Below are positions 13,369 to 27,412 of a DNA stretch of 64,000 bases, one piece after another. Position numbers and translations under genes: made by a program. This DNA comes from Parietaria judaica (lineage: Eukaryota; Streptophyta; Magnoliopsida; Rosales; Urticaceae), in assembly GCA_954871525.1 (NCBI GenBank), contig OX940863.1:44688501-44752500 (forward strand), written 5' to 3'. The notes under the pieces are model-generated. The model saw nothing but the letters and a program-made list of their open reading frames with translations. It searched no databases and was not told the DNA's origin. The stretch's first letter is position 1, and every line of letters begins with the position of its first letter.

Positions 13369-16300
13369 AGGGTGGTATTGTTATAAATTGGTTTAGTTTT
13401 GGCATTAAATTTTTTTGGAGCTCTCTTTAAACCCAGTTTCAACAATTAATGCGTGCTCCAAAAAAAAAAACTGAGTCTTTTTTCCATTTTACGCGAAAGA
13501 ACCCTAATTAAACGATATTTTAAACAAAAATTGAACTTCCAAATGCTAAATAATGTGTAATTGTATCACATTTACTTATTTTAATCCCTAAATAGCGAAG
13601 CACTATCTCGTAGTTTCTATATGAAGCCGTTAATGGGTTAAAATCTTTACCCAAAAGTGTTAAAAATTGGTTTTCTTGCGAGAGCAAATACGATCCGTTC
13701 TTGACGAAATTTGAGTTGCTAGACTTTCGTTAGGGTGGTATTGTTATAAATTGGTTTAGTTTTGGCATTAAATTTTTTTGGAGCTCTCTTTAAACCCAGT
13801 TTCAACAATTAATGCGTGCTCCAAAAAAAAAAGAGTGTTTTTTCCATTTTACGCGAAAGAACCCTAATTAAACGATATTTTAAACAAAAATTGAACTTCC
13901 AAATGCTAAATAATGTGTAATTGTATCACATTTACTTATTTTAATCCCTAAATAGCGAAGCACTATCTCGTAGTTTCTATATGAAGCCGTTAATGGGTTA
14001 AAATCTTTACCGAAAAGTGTTAAAAATTGGTTTTCTTGCGAGAGCAAATACGATCCGTTCTTGACGAAATTTGAGTTGCTAGACTTTTGTTAGGGTGGTA
14101 TTGTTATAAATTGGTTTAGTTTTGGCATTAAATTTTTTTGGAGCTCTCTTTAAACCCAATTTCAACAATTAATGCGTGCTCCAAAAAAAAACTGAGTCTT
14201 TTTTCCATTTTACGCGAAAGAACCCTAATTAAACGATATTTTAAACAAAAATTGAACTTCCAAATGCTAAATAATGTGTAATTGTATCACATTTACTTAT
14301 TTTAATCCCTAAATAGCGAAGCACTATCTCGTAGTTTCTATATGAAGCCGTTAATGGGTTAAAATCTTTACCGAAAAGTGTTAAAAAATGGTTTTCTTGC
14401 GAGAGCAAATACGATCCGTTCTTGACGAAATTTGAGTTGCTAGACTTTCGTTAGGGTGGTATTGTTATAAATTGGTTTAGTTTTGGCATTAAATTTTTTT
14501 GGAGCTCTCTTTAAACCCAGTTTCAACAATTAAGGCGTGCTCCAAAAAAAAAAAGAGTGTTTTTTCCATTTTACGCGAAAGAACCCTAATTAAACGATAT
14601 TTTAAACAAAAATTGAACTTCCAAATGCTAAATAATGTGTAATTGTATCACATTTACTTATTTTAATCCCTAAATAGCGAAGCACTATCTCGTAGTTTCT
14701 ATATGAAGCCGTTAATGGGTTAAAATCTTTACCGAAAAGTGTTAAAAATTGGTTTTCTTGCGAGAGCAAATACGATCCGTTCTTGACGAAATTTGAGTTG
14801 CTAGACTTTCGTTAGGGTGGTATTGTTATAAATTGGTTTAGTTTTGGCATTCAATTTTTTTGGAGCTCTCTTTAAACCCAGTTTCAACAATTAATGCGTG
14901 CTCCAAAAAAAAACTGAGTCTTTTTTCCATTTTACGCGAAAGAACCCTAATTAAACGATATTTTAAACAAAAATTGAACTTCCAAATGCTAAATAATGTG
15001 TAATTGTATCACATTTACTTATTTTAATCCCTAAATAGCGAAGCACTATCTCGTAGTTTCTATATGAAGCCGTTAATGGGTTAAAATCTTTACCGAAAAG
15101 TGTTAAAAAATGGTTTTCTTGCGAGAGCAAATACGATCCGTTCTTGACGAAATTTGAGTTGCTAGACTTTCGTTACGGTGGTATTGTTATAAATTGGTTT
15201 AGTTTTGGCATTAAATTTTTTTGGAGCTCTCTTTAAACCCAGTTTCAACATTTAATGCGTGCTCCAAAAAAAAAATGAGTGTTTTTTCCATTTTACGCGA
15301 AAGAACCCTAATTAAACGATATTTTAAACAAAAATTGAACTTCCAAATGCTAAATAATGTGTAATTGTATCACATTTACTTATTTTAATCCCTAAATAGC
15401 GAAGCACTATCTCGTAGTTTCTATATGAAGCCGTTAATGGGTTAAAATCTTTACCGAAAAGTGTTAAAAATTGGTTTTCTTGCGAGAGCAAATACGATCC
15501 GTTCTTGACGAAATTTGAGTTGCTAGACTTTCGTTAGGGTGGTATTGTTATAAATTGGTTTAGTTTTGGCATTAAATTTTTTTGGAGCTCTCTTTAAACC
15601 CAGTTTCAACAATTAATGCGTGCTCCAAAAAAAAAAACTGAGTCTTTTTTCCATTTTACGCGAAAGAACCCTAATTAAACGATATTTTAAACAAAAATTG
15701 AACTTCCAAATGCTAAATAATGTGTAATTGTATCACATTTACTTATTTTAATCCCTAAATAGCGAAGCACTATCTCGTAGTTTCTATATGAAGCCGTTAA
15801 TGGGTTAAAATCTTTACCCAAAAGTGTTAAAAATTGGTTTTCTTGCGAGAGCAAATACGATCCGTTCTTGACGAAATTTGAGTTGCTAGACTTTCGTTAG
15901 GGTGGTATTGTTATAAATTGGTTTAGTTTTGGCATTAAATTTTTTTGGAGCTCTCTTTAAACCCAGTTTCAACAATTAATGCGTGCTCCAAAAAAAAAAG
16001 AGTGTTTTTTCCATTTTACGCGAAAGAACCCTAATTAAACGATATTTTAAACAAAAATTGAACTTCCAAATGCTAAATAATGTGTAATTGTATCACATTT
16101 ACTTATTTTAATCCCTAAATAGCGAAGCACTATCTCGTAGTTTCTATATGAAGCCGTTAATGGGTTAAAATCTTTACCGAAAAGTGTTAAAAATTGGTTT
16201 TCTTGCGAGAGCAAATACGATCCGTTCTTGACGAAATTTGAGTTGCTAGACTTTTGTTAGGGTGGTATTGTTATAAATTGGTTTAGTTTTGGCATTAAAT

Positions 16301-17702
16301 TTTTTTGGAGCTCTCTTTAAACCCAATTTCAACAATTAATGCGTGCTCCAAAAAAAAACTGAGTCTTTTTTCCATTTTACGCGAAAGAACCCTAATTAAA
16401 CGATATTTTAAACAAAAATTGAACTTCCAAATGCTAAATAATGTGTAATTGTATCACATTTACTTATTTTAATCCCTAAATAGCGAAGCACTATCTCGTA
16501 GTTTCTATATGAAGCCGTTAATGGGTTAAAATCTTTACCGAAAAGTGTTAAAAAATGGTTTTCTTGCGAGAGCAAATACGATCCGTTCTTGACGAAATTT
16601 GAGTTGCTAGACTTTCGTTAGGGTGGTATTGTTATAAATTGGTTTAGTTTTGGCATTAAATTTTTTTGGAGCTCTCTTTAAACCCAGTTTCAACAATTAA
16701 GGCGTGCTCCAAAAAAAAAAAGAGTGTTTTTTCCATTTTACGCGAAAGAACCCTAATTAAACGATATTTTAAACAAAAATTGAACTTCCAAATGCTAAAT
16801 AATGTGTAATTGTATCACATTTACTTATTTTAATCCCTAAATAGCGAAGCACTATCTCGTAGTTTCTATATGAAGCCGTTAATGGGTTAAAATCTTTACC
16901 GAAAAGTGTTAAAAATTGGTTTTCTTGCGAGAGCAAATACGATCCGTTCTTGACGAAATTTGAGTTGCTAGACTTTCGTTAGGGTGGTATTGTTATAAAT
17001 TGGTTTAGTTTTGGCATTCAATTTTTTTGGAGCTCTCTTTAAACCCAGTTTCAACAATTAATGCGTGCTCCAAAAAAAAACTGAGTCTTTTTTCCATTTT
17101 ACGCGAAAGAACCCTAATTAAACGATATTTTAAACAAAAATTGAACTTCCAAATGCTAAATAATGTGTAATTGTATCACATTTACTTATTTTAATCCCTA
17201 AATAGCGAAGCACTATCTCGTAGTTTCTATATGAAGCCGTTAATGGGTTAAAATCTTTACCGAAAAGTGTTAAAAAATGGTTTTCTTGCGAGAGCAAATA
17301 CGATCCGTTCTTGACGAAATTTGAGTTGCTAGACTTTCGTTAGGGTGGTATTGTTATAAATTGGTTTAGTTTTGGCATTAAATTTTTTTGGAGCTCTCTT
17401 TAAACCCAGTTTCAACATTTAATGCGTGCTCCAAAAAAAAAATGAGTGTTTTTTCCATTTTACGCGAAAGAACCCTAATTAAACGATATTTTAAACAAAA
17501 ATTGAACTTCCAAATGCTAAATAATGTGTAATTGTATCACATTTACTTATTTTAATCCCTAAATAGCGAAGCACTATCTCGTAGTTTCTATATGAAGCCG
17601 TTAATGGGTTAAAATCTTTACCGAAAAGTGTTAAAAATTGGTTTTCTTGCGAGAGCAAATACGATCCGTTCTTGACGAAATTTGAGTTGCTAGACTTTCG
17701 TT
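13369..17702. repeat. HOR domain C: hexamer, two copies of 2167 bp
   Basis: Copies are M38-M43 (13369-15535) and M44-M49 (15536-17702), exactly equal in length. Members in order are: A11 with ACCCAAAAG at site 282; GAGTG with T at site 358; A at site 68 with AAAAAATGG; GAGTG with G at site 82 (TTAAGGCG); C at site 39 with AAAAAATGG; and T at site 77 with ATGAGTG. The only difference I noticed is M43's ACGGTGG against AGGGTGG in M49. Such similarity over 2.1 kb implies a very recent duplication, or an assembly duplication that needs read support. Confidence 0.92.
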
Positions 17703-19507
17703 AGGGTGGTATTGTTATAAATTGGTTTAGTTTTGGCATTAAATTTTTTTGGAGCTCTCTTTAAACCCAATTTCAACAATTAATGCGTGCTCCAAAAAAA
17801 AACTGAGTCTTTTTTCCATTTTACACGAAAGAACCCTAATTAAACGATATTTTAAACAAAAATTGAACTTCCAAATGCTAAATAATGTGTAATTGTATCA
17901 CATTTACTTATTTTAATCCCTAAATAGCGAAGCACTATCTCGTAGTTTCTATATGAAGCCGTTAATGGGTTAAAATCTTTACCGAAAAGTGTTAAAAATT
18001 GGTTTTCTTGCGAGAGCAAATACGATCCGTTCTTGACGAAATTTGAGTTGCTAGACTTTCGTTAGGGTGGTATTGTTATAAATTGGTTTAGTTTTGGCAT
18101 TAAATTTTTTTGGAGCTCTCTTTAAACCCAGTTTCAACATTTAATGCGTGCTCCAAAAAAAAACTGAGTCTTTTTTCCATTTTACGCGAAAGAACCCTAA
18201 TTAAACGATATTTTAAACAAAAATTGAACTTCCAAATGCTAAATAATGTGTAATTGTATCACATTTACTTATTTTAATCCCTAAATAGCGAAGCACTATC
18301 TCGTAGTTTCTATATGAAGCCGTTAATGGGTTAAAATCTTTACCGAAAAGTGTTAAAAATTGGTTTTCTTGCGAGAGCAAATTCGATCCGTTCTTGACGA
18401 AATTTGAGTTGCTAGACTTTCGTTAGGGTGGTATTGTTATAAATTGGTTTAGTTTTGGCATTCAATTTTTTTGGAGCTCTCTTTAAACCCAGTTTCAACA
18501 ATTAATGCGTGCTCCAAAAAAAAACTGAGTCTTTTTTCCATTTTACGCGAAAGAACCCTAATTAAACGATATTTTAAACAAAAATTGAACTTCCAAATGC
18601 TAAATAATGTGTAATTGTATCACATTTACTTATTTTAATCCCTAAATAGCGAAGCACTATCTCGTATTTTCTATATGAAGCCGTTAATGGGTTAAAATCT
18701 TTACCGAAAAGTGTTAAAAATTGGTTTTCTTGCGAGAGCAAATACGATCCGTTCTTGACGAAATTTGAGTTGCTAGACTTTCGTTAGGGTGGTATTGTTA
18801 TAAATTGGTTAAGTTTTGGCATTAAATTTTTTTGGAGCTCTCTTTAAACCCAGTTTCAACAATTAATGCGTGCTCCAAAAAAAAACTGAGTGTTTTTTCC
18901 ATTTTACGCGAAAGAACCCTAATTAAACGATATTTTAAACAAAAATTGAACTTCCAAATGCTAAATAATGTGTAATTGTATCACATTTACTTATTTTAAT
19001 CCCTAAATAGCGAAGCACTATCTCGTAGTTTCTATATGAAGCCGTTAATGGGTTAAAATCTTTACCGAAAAGTGTTAAAAATTGGTTTTCTTGCGAGAGC
19101 AAATACGATCCGTTCTTGACGAAATTTGAGTTGCTAGACTTTCGTTAGGGTGGTATTGTTATAAATTGGTTTAGTTTTGGCATTAAATTTTTTTGGAGCT
19201 CTCTTTAAACCCAATTTCAACAATTAATGCGTGCTCCAAAAAAAAACTGAGTCTTTTTTCCATTTTACGCGAAAGAACCCTAATTAAACGATATTTTAAA
19301 CAAAAATTGAACTTCCAAATGCTAAATAATGTGTAATTGTATCACATTTACTTATTTTAATCCCTAAATAGCGAAGCACTATCTCGTAGTTTCTATATGA
19401 AGCCGTTAATGGGATAAAATCTTTACCGAAAAGTGTTAAAAATTGGTTTTCTTGCGAGAGCAAATACGATCCGTTCTTGACGAAATTTGAGTTGCTAGAC
19501 TTTCGTT
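17703..19507. repeat. Mixed monomers M50-M54
   Basis: Monomers start at 17703, 18064, 18425, 18786 and 19147, all 361 bp. M50 and M54 have A at site 68, M51 has T at sites 77 and 320, and M52 has C at site 39. Private changes occur: TTACACG in M50, CTCGTATTTTC in M52, GGTTAAG in M53, GGGATAAAA in M54. From here on the 2-base-deleted GAGTG type almost vanishes (one copy, M62) and A9 becomes the usual run length. Confidence 0.75.
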
Positions 19508-21674
19508 AGGGTGGTATTGTTATAAATTGGTTTAGTTTTGGCATTAAATTTTTTTGGAGCTCTCTTTAAACCCAGTTTCAACAATTAATGCGTGCTCCAA
19601 AAAAAAACTGAGTCTTTTTTCCATTTTACGCGAAAGAACCCTAATTAAACGATATTTTAAACAAAAATTGAACTTCCAAATGCTAAATAATGTGTAATTA
19701 TATCACATTTACTTATTTTAATCCCTAAATAGCGAAGCACTATCTCGTAGTTTCTATATGAAGCCGTTAATGGGTTAAAATCTTTACCGAAAAGTGTTAA
19801 AAATTGGTTTTCTTGCGAGAGCAAATTCGATCCGTTCTTGACGAAATTTGAGTTGCTAGACTTTCGTTAGGGTGGTATTGTTATAAATTGGTTTAGTTTT
19901 GGCATTCAATTGTTTTGGAGCTCTCTTTAAACCCAGTTTCAACAATTAATGCGTGCTCCAAAAAAAAACTGACTGTTTTTTCCATTTTACGCGAAAGAAC
20001 CCTAATTAAACGATATTTTAAACAAAAATTGAACTTCCAAATGCTAAATAATGTGTAATTGTATCACATTTACTTATTTTAATCCCTAAATAGCGAAGCA
20101 CTATCTCGTAGTTTCTATATGAAGCCGTTAATGGGTTAAAATCTTTACCGAAAAGTGTTAAAAATTGGTTTTCTTGCGAGAGCAAATACGATCCGTTCTT
20201 GACGAAATTTGAGTTGCTAGACTTTCGTTAGGGTGGTATTGTTATAAATTGGTTTAGTTTTGGCATTAAATTTTTTTGGAGCTCTCTTTAAACCCAGTTT
20301 CAACAATTAATGCGTGCTCCAAAAAAAAACTGAGTCTTTTTTCCATTTTACGCGAAAGAACCCTAATTAAACGATATTTTAAACAAAAATTGAACTTCCA
20401 AATGCTAAATAATGTGTAATTGTATCACATTTACTTATTTTAATCCCTAAATAGCGAAGCACTATCTCGTAGTTTCTATATGAAGCCGTTAATGGGTTAA
20501 AATCTTTACCGAAAAGTGTTAAAAATTGGTTTTCTTGCGAGAGCAAATTCGATCCGTTCTTGACGAAATTTGAGTTGCTAGACTTTCGTTAGGGTGGTAT
20601 TGTTATAAATTGGTTTAGTTTTGGCATTCAATTTTTTTGGAGCTCTCTTTAAACCCAGTTTCAACAATTAATGCGTGCTCCAAAAAAAAACTGACTGTTT
20701 TTTCCATTTTACGCGAAAGAACCCTAATTAAACGATATTTTAAACAAAAATTGAACTTCCAAATGCTAAATAATGTGTAATTGTATCACATTTACTTATT
20801 TTAATCCCTAAATAGCGAAGCACTATCTCGTAGTTTCTATATGAAGCCGTTAATGGGTTAAAATCTTTACCGAAAAGTGTTAAAAATTGGTTTTCTTGCG
20901 AGAGCAAATACGATCCGTTCTTGACGAAATTTGAGTTGCTAGACTTTCGTTAGGGTGGTATTGTTATAAATTGGTTTAGTTTTGGCATTAAATTTTTTTG
21001 GAGCTCTCTTTAAACCCAGTTTCAACAATTAATGCGTGCTCCAAAAAAAAACTGAGTCTTTTTTCCATTTTACGCGAAAGAACCCTAATTAAACGATATT
21101 TTAAACAAAAATTGAACTTCCAAATGCTAAATAATGTGTAATTGTATCACATTTACTTATTTTAATCCCTAAATAGCGAAGCACTATCTCGTAGTTTCTA
21201 TATGAAGCCGTTAATGGGTTAAAATCTTTACCGAAAAGTGTTAAAAATTGGTTTTCTTGCGAGAGCAAATTCGATCCGTTCTTGACGAAATTTGAGTTGT
21301 TAGACTTTCGTTAGGGTGGTATTGTTATAAATTGGTTTAGTTTTGGCATTCAATTTTTTTGGAGCTCTCTTTAAACCCAGTTTCAACAATTAATGCGTGC
21401 TCCAAAAAAAAAACTGACTGTTTTTTCCATTTTACGCGAAAGAACCCTAATTAAACGATATTTTAAACAAAAATTGAACTTCCAAATGCTAAATAATGTG
21501 TAATTGTATCACATTTACTTATTTTAATCCCTAAATAGCGAAGCACTATCTCGTAGTTTCTATATGAAGCCGTTAATGGGTTAAAATCTTTACCGAAAAG
21601 TGTTAAAAATTGGTTTTCTTGCGAGAGCAAATACGATCCGTTCTTGACGAAATTTGAGTTGCTAGACTTTCGTT
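19508..21674. repeat. HOR domain D: dimer, three copies (722, 722, 723 bp)
   Basis: Copies start at 19508, 20230 and 20952. Each pairs a CTGAGTC monomer with T at site 320 and a monomer with C at site 39 plus CTGACTG. The same pair occupies the last two places of the domain B hexamer, so this dimer probably amplified from that junction. Copy-specific changes are AATTATATC in M55, CAATTGTTT in M56, GTTGTTAG in M59 and A10 in M60. Confidence 0.88.
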
Positions 21675-22397
21675 AGGGTGGTATTGTTATAAATTGGTTT
21701 AGTTTTGGCATTAAATTTTTTTGGAGCTCTCTTTAAACCCAGTTTCAACAATTAATGCGTGCTCCAAAAAAAAACTGACTGTTTTTTCCATTTTACGCGA
21801 AAGAACCCTAATTAAACGATATTTTAAACAAAAATTGAACTTCCAAATGCTAAATAATGTGTAATTGTATCACATTTACTTATTTTAATCCCTAAATAGT
21901 GAAGCACTATCTCGTAGTTTCTATATGAAGCCGTTAATGGGTTAAAATCTTTACCGAAAAGTGTTAAAAATTGGTTTTCTTGCGAGAGCAAATACGATCC
22001 GTTCTTGACGAAATTTGAGTTGCTAGACTTTCGTTAGGGTGGTATTGTTATAAATTGGTTTAGTTTTGGCATTAAATTTTTTTGGAGCTCTCTTTAAACC
22101 CAGTTTCAACAATTAATGCGTGCTCCAAAAAAAAAAAAGAGTGTTTTTTCCATTTTACGCGAAAGAACCCTAATTAAACGATATTTTAAACAAAAATTGA
22201 ACTTCCAAATGCTTAATAATGTGTAATTGTATCACATTTACTTATTTTAATCCCTAAATAGCGAAGCACTATCTCGTAGTTTCTATATGAAGCCGTTAAT
22301 GGGTTAAAATCTTTACCGAAAAGTGTTAAAAATTGGTTTTCTTGCGAGAGCAAATACGATCCGTTCTTGACGAAATTTGAGGTGCTAGACTTTCGTT
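21675..22397. repeat. Transitional monomers M61-M62
   Basis: M61 (21675) has CTGACTG without the usual C at site 39, plus T at site 226. M62 (22036) is the last GAGTG-type copy in the window, with an A12 run and private GCTTAATAAT and GAGGTGC changes. They separate two unrelated dimer families. Confidence 0.7.
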
Positions 22398-24567
22398 AGG
22401 GTGGTATTGTTATAAATTGGTTTAGTTTTGGCATTAAATTTTTTTGGAGCTCTCTTTAAACCCAATTTCAACAATTAATGCGTGCTCCAAAAAAAAACTG
22501 AGTCTTTTTTCCATTTTACGCGAAAGAACCCTAATTAAACGATATTTTAAACAAAAATTGAACTTCCAAATGCTAAATAATGTGTAATTGTATCACATTT
22601 ACTTATTTTAATCCCTAAATAGCGAAGCACTATCTCGTAGTTTCTATATGAAGCCGTTAATGGGTTAAAATCTTTACCGAAAAGTGTTAAAAATTGGTTT
22701 TCTTGCGAGAGCAAATACGATCCGTTCTTGACGAAATTTGAGTTGCTAGACTTTCGTTAGGGTGGTATTGTTATAAATTGGTTTAGTTTTGGCATTAAAT
22801 TTTTTTGGAGCTCTCTTTAAACCCAGTTTCAACAATTAATGCGTGCTCCAAAAAAAAACTGAGTGTTTTTTTCCATTTTACGCGAAAGAACCCTAATTAA
22901 ACGATATTTTAAACAAAAATTGAACTTCCAAATGCTAAATAATGTGTAATTGTATCACATTTACTTATTTTAATCCCTAAATAGCGAAGCACTATCTCGT
23001 AGTTTCTATATGAAGCCGTTAATGGGTTAAAATCTTTACCGAAAAGTGTTAAAAATTGGTTTTCTTGCGAGAGCAAATACGATCCGTTCTTGACGAAATT
23101 TGAGTTGCTAGACTTTCGTTAGGGTGGTATTGTTATAAATTGGTTTAGTTTTGGCATTAAATTTTTTTGGAGCTCTCTTTAAACCCAATTTCAACAATTA
23201 ATGCGTGCTCCAAAAAAAAACTGAGTCTTTTTTCCATTTTACGCGAAAGAACCCTAATTAAACGATATTTTAAACAAAAATTGAACTTCCAAATGCTAAA
23301 TAATGTGTAATTGTATCACATTTACTTATTTTAATCCCTAAATAGCGAAGCACTATCTCGTAGTTTCTATATGAAGCCGTTAATGGGTTAAAATCTTTAC
23401 CGAAAAGTGTTAAAAATTGGTTTTCTTGCGAGAGCAAATACGATCCGTTCTTGACGAAATTTGAGTTGCTAGACTTTCGTTAGGGTGGTATTGTTATAAA
23501 TTGGTTTAGTTTTGGCATTAAATTTTTTTGGAGCTCTCTTTAAACCCAGTTTCAACAATTAATGCGTGCTCCAAAAAAAAACTGAGTGTTTTTTTCCATT
23601 TTACGCGAAAGAACCCTAATTAAACGATATTTTAAACAAAAATTGAACTTCCAAATGCTAAATAATGTGTAATTGTATCACATTTACTTATTTTAATCCC
23701 TAAATAGCGAAGCACTATCTCGTAGTTTCTATATGAAGCCGTTAATGGGTTAAAATCTTTACCGAAAAGTGTTAAAAATTGGTTTTCTTGCGAGCGCAAA
23801 TACGATCCGTTCTTGACGAAATTTGAGTTGCTAGACTTTCGTTAGGGTGGTATTGTTATAAATTGGTTTAGTTTTGGCATTAAATTTTTTTGGAGCTCTC
23901 TTTAAACCCAATTTCAACAATTAATGCGTGCTCCAAAAAAAAACTGAGTCTTTTTTCCATTTTACGCGAAAGAACCCTAATTAAACGATATTTTAAACAA
24001 AAATTGAACTTCCAAATGCTAAATAATGTGTAATTGTATCACATTTACTTATTTTAATCCCTAAATAGCGAAGCACTATCTCGTAGTTTCTATATGAAGC
24101 CGTTAATGGGTTAAAATCTTTACCGAAAAGTGTTAAAAATTGGTTTTCTTGCGAGAGCAAATACGATCCGTTCTTGACGAAATTTGAGTTGCTAGACTTT
24201 CGTTAGGGTGGTATTGTTATAAATTGGTTTAGTTTTGGCATTAAATTTTTTTGGAGCTCTCTTTAAACCCAGTTTCAACAATTAATGCGTGCTCCAAAAA
24301 AAAACTGAGTGTTTTTTTTCCATTTTACGCGAAAGAACCCTAATTAAACGATATTTTAAACAAAAATTGAACTTCCAAATGCTAAATAATGTGTAATTGT
24401 ATCACATTTACTTATTTTAATCCCTAAATAGCGAAGCACTATCTCGTAGTTTCTATATGAAGCCGTTAATGGGTTAAAATCTTTACCGAAAAGTGTTAAA
24501 AATTGGTTTTCTTGCGAGAGCAAATACGATCCGTTCTTGACGAAATTTGAGTTGCTAGACTTTCGTT
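22398..24567. repeat. HOR domain E: dimer, three copies (723, 723, 724 bp)
   Basis: Copies start at 22398, 23121 and 23844. Each pairs a monomer with A at site 68 plus CTGAGTC and one with CTGAGTG followed by a long T-run. The T-run is 7 in the first two copies and 8 in the third, a slippage step. M66 has a private GAGCGC. Nothing in the pair matches domain D, although both are dimers about 2 kb apart. Confidence 0.88.
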
Positions 24568-27290
24568 AGGGTGGTATTGTTATAAATTGGTTTAGTTTTG
24601 GCATTAAATTTTTTTGGAGCTCTCTTTAAACCCAGTTTCAACAATTAATGCGTGCTCCAAAAAAAAACTGAGTGTTTTTTCCATTTTACTCGAAAGAACC
24701 CTAATTAAACGATATTTTAAACAAAAATTGAACTTCCAAATGCTAAATAATGTGTAATTGTATCACATTTACTTATTTTAATCCCTAAATAGCGAAGCAC
24801 TATCTCGTAGTTTCTATATGAAGCCGTTAATGGGTTAAAATCTTTACCGAAAAGTGTTAAAAATTGGTTTTCTTGCGAGAGCAAATACGATCCGTTCTTG
24901 ACGAAATTTGAGTTGCTAGACTTTCGTTAGGGTGGTATTGTTATAAATTGGTTTAGTTTTGGCATTAAATTTTTTTGGAGCTCTCTTTAAACCCAGTTTC
25001 AACAATTAATGCGTGCTCCAAAAAAAAACTGAGTCTTTTTTCCATTTTACGCGAAAGAACCCTAATTAAACGATATTTTAAACAAAAATTGAACTTCCAA
25101 ATGCTAAATAATGTGTAATTGTATCACATTTACTTATTTTAATCCCTAAATAGCGAAGCACTATCTCGTAGTTTCTATATGAAGCCGTTAATGGGTTAAA
25201 ATCTTTACCGAAAAGTGTTAAAAATTGGTTTTCTTGCGAGAGCAAATACGATCCGTTCTTGACGAAATTTTAGTTGCTAGACTTTCGTTAGGGTGGTATT
25301 GTTATAAATTGGTTTAGTTTTGGCATTAAATTTTTTTGGAGCTCTCTTTAAACCCAGTTTCAACAATTAATGCGTGCTCCAAAAAAAAACTGAGTGTTTT
25401 TTCCATTTTACTCGAAAGAACCCTAATTAAACGATATTTTAAACAAAAATTGAACTTCCAAATGCTAAATAATGTGTAATTGTATCACATTTACTTATTT
25501 TAATCCCTAAATAGCGAAGCACTATCTCGTAGTTTCTATATGAAGCCGTTAATGGGTTAAAATCTTTACCGAAAAGTGTTAAAAATTGGTTTTCTTGCGA
25601 GAGCAAATACAATCCGTTCTTGACGAAATTTGAGTTGCTAGACTTTCGTTAGGGTGGTATTGTTATAAATTGGTTTAGTTTTGGCATTAAATTTTTTTGG
25701 AGCTCTCTTTAAACCCAGTTTCAACAATTAATGCGTGCTCCAAAAAAAAACTGAGTCTTTTTTCCATTTTACGCGAAAGAACCCTAATTAAACGATATTT
25801 TAAACAAAAATTAAACTTCCAAATGCTAAATAATGTGTAATTGTATCACATTTACTTATTTTAATCCCTAAATAGCAAAGCACTATCTCGTAGTTTCTAT
25901 ATGAAGCCGTTAATGGGTTAAAATCTTTACCGAAAAGTGTTAAAAATTGGTTTTCTTGCGAGAGCAAATACGATCCGTTCTTGACGAAATTTGAGTTGCT
26001 AGACTTTCGTTAGGGTGGTATTGTTATAAATTGGTTTAGTTTTGGCATTAAATTTTTTTGGAGCTCTCTTTAAACCCAGTTTCAACAATTAATGCGTGCT
26101 CCAAAAAAAAACTGAGTCTTTTTTTCATTTTACGCGAAAGAACCCTAATTAAATGATATTTTAAACAAAAATTGAACTTCCAAATGCTAAATAATGTGTA
26201 ATTGTATCACATTTACTTATTTTAATCCCTAAATAGCGAAGCACTATCTCGTAGTTTCTATATGAAGCCGTTAATGGGTTAAAATCTTTACCGAAAAGTG
26301 TTAAAAATTGGTTTTCTTGCGAGAGCAAATACGATCCGTTCTTGACGAAATTTGAGTTGCTAGACCTTCGTTAGGGTGGTATTGTTATAAATTGGTTTAG
26401 TTTTGGCATTAAATTTTTTTGGAGCTCTCTTTAAACCCAGTTTCAACAATTAATGCGTGCTCCAAAAAAAAACTGAGTCTTTTTTCCATTTTACGCGAAA
26501 GAACCCTAATTAAACGATATTTTAAACAAAAATTGAACTTCCAAATGCTAAATAATGTGTAATTGTATCACATTTACTTATTTTAATCCCTAAATAGCGA
26601 AGCACTATCTCGTAGTTTCTATATGAAGCCGTTAATGGGTTAAAATCTTTACCGAAAAGTGTTAAAAATTGGTTTTCTTGCGAGAGCAAATACGATCCGT
26701 TCTTGACGAAATTTGAGTTGCTAGACTTTCGTTAGGGTGGTATTGTTATAAATTGGTTTAGTTTTGGCATTAAATTTTTTTGGAGCTCTCTTTAAACCCA
26801 GTTTCAACAATTAATGCGTGCTCCAAAAAAAAACTGAGTGTTTTTTCCATTTTACTCGAAAGAACCCTAATTAAACGATATTTTAAACAAAAATTGAACT
26901 TCCAAATGCTAAATAATGTGTAATTGTATCACATTTACTTATTTTAATCCCTAAATAGCGAAGCACTATCTCGTAGTTTCTATATGAAGCCGTTAATGGG
27001 TTAAAATCTTTACCGAAAAGTGTTAAAAATTGGTTTTCTTGCGAGAGCAAATACGATCCGTTCTTGACGAAATTTGAGTTGCTAGACTTTCGTTAGGGTG
27101 GTATTGTTATAAATTGGTTTAGTTTTGGCATTAAATTTTTTTGGAGCTCTCTTTAAACCCAGTTTCAACAATTAATGCGTGCTCCAAAAAAAAACTGAGT
27201 CTTTTTTCCATTTTACGCGAAAGAACCCTAATTAAACGATATTTTAAACAAAAATTGAACTTCCAAATGCTAAATAATGTGTAATTGTAT

Positions 27291-27412
27291 TACATTATCT
27301 TATTTTAATCCCTAAATAGCGAAGCACTATCTCGTAGTTTCTATATGAAGCCGTTAACGGCTTAAAATATTTCTCGAAAAGTATTAAAATTGGTTTTCTT
27401 ACAAAGAGCAAA
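27291..27412. repeat. Divergent patch in second half of monomer M76
   Basis: M76 (27095-27455) is standard up to about site 196, then carries TACATTATCT for CACATTTACT, GTTAACGGC, AATATTTCTCG, GTATTAAAAT and CTTACAAAGAGC. It returns to the domain F type with AAATTTTAG at its end. Overall length stays 361 because a one-base loss and a one-base gain cancel. More than ten changes within 120 bases, against one or two per monomer nearby, make a converted or exchanged segment more likely than point mutation. Confidence 0.85.
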
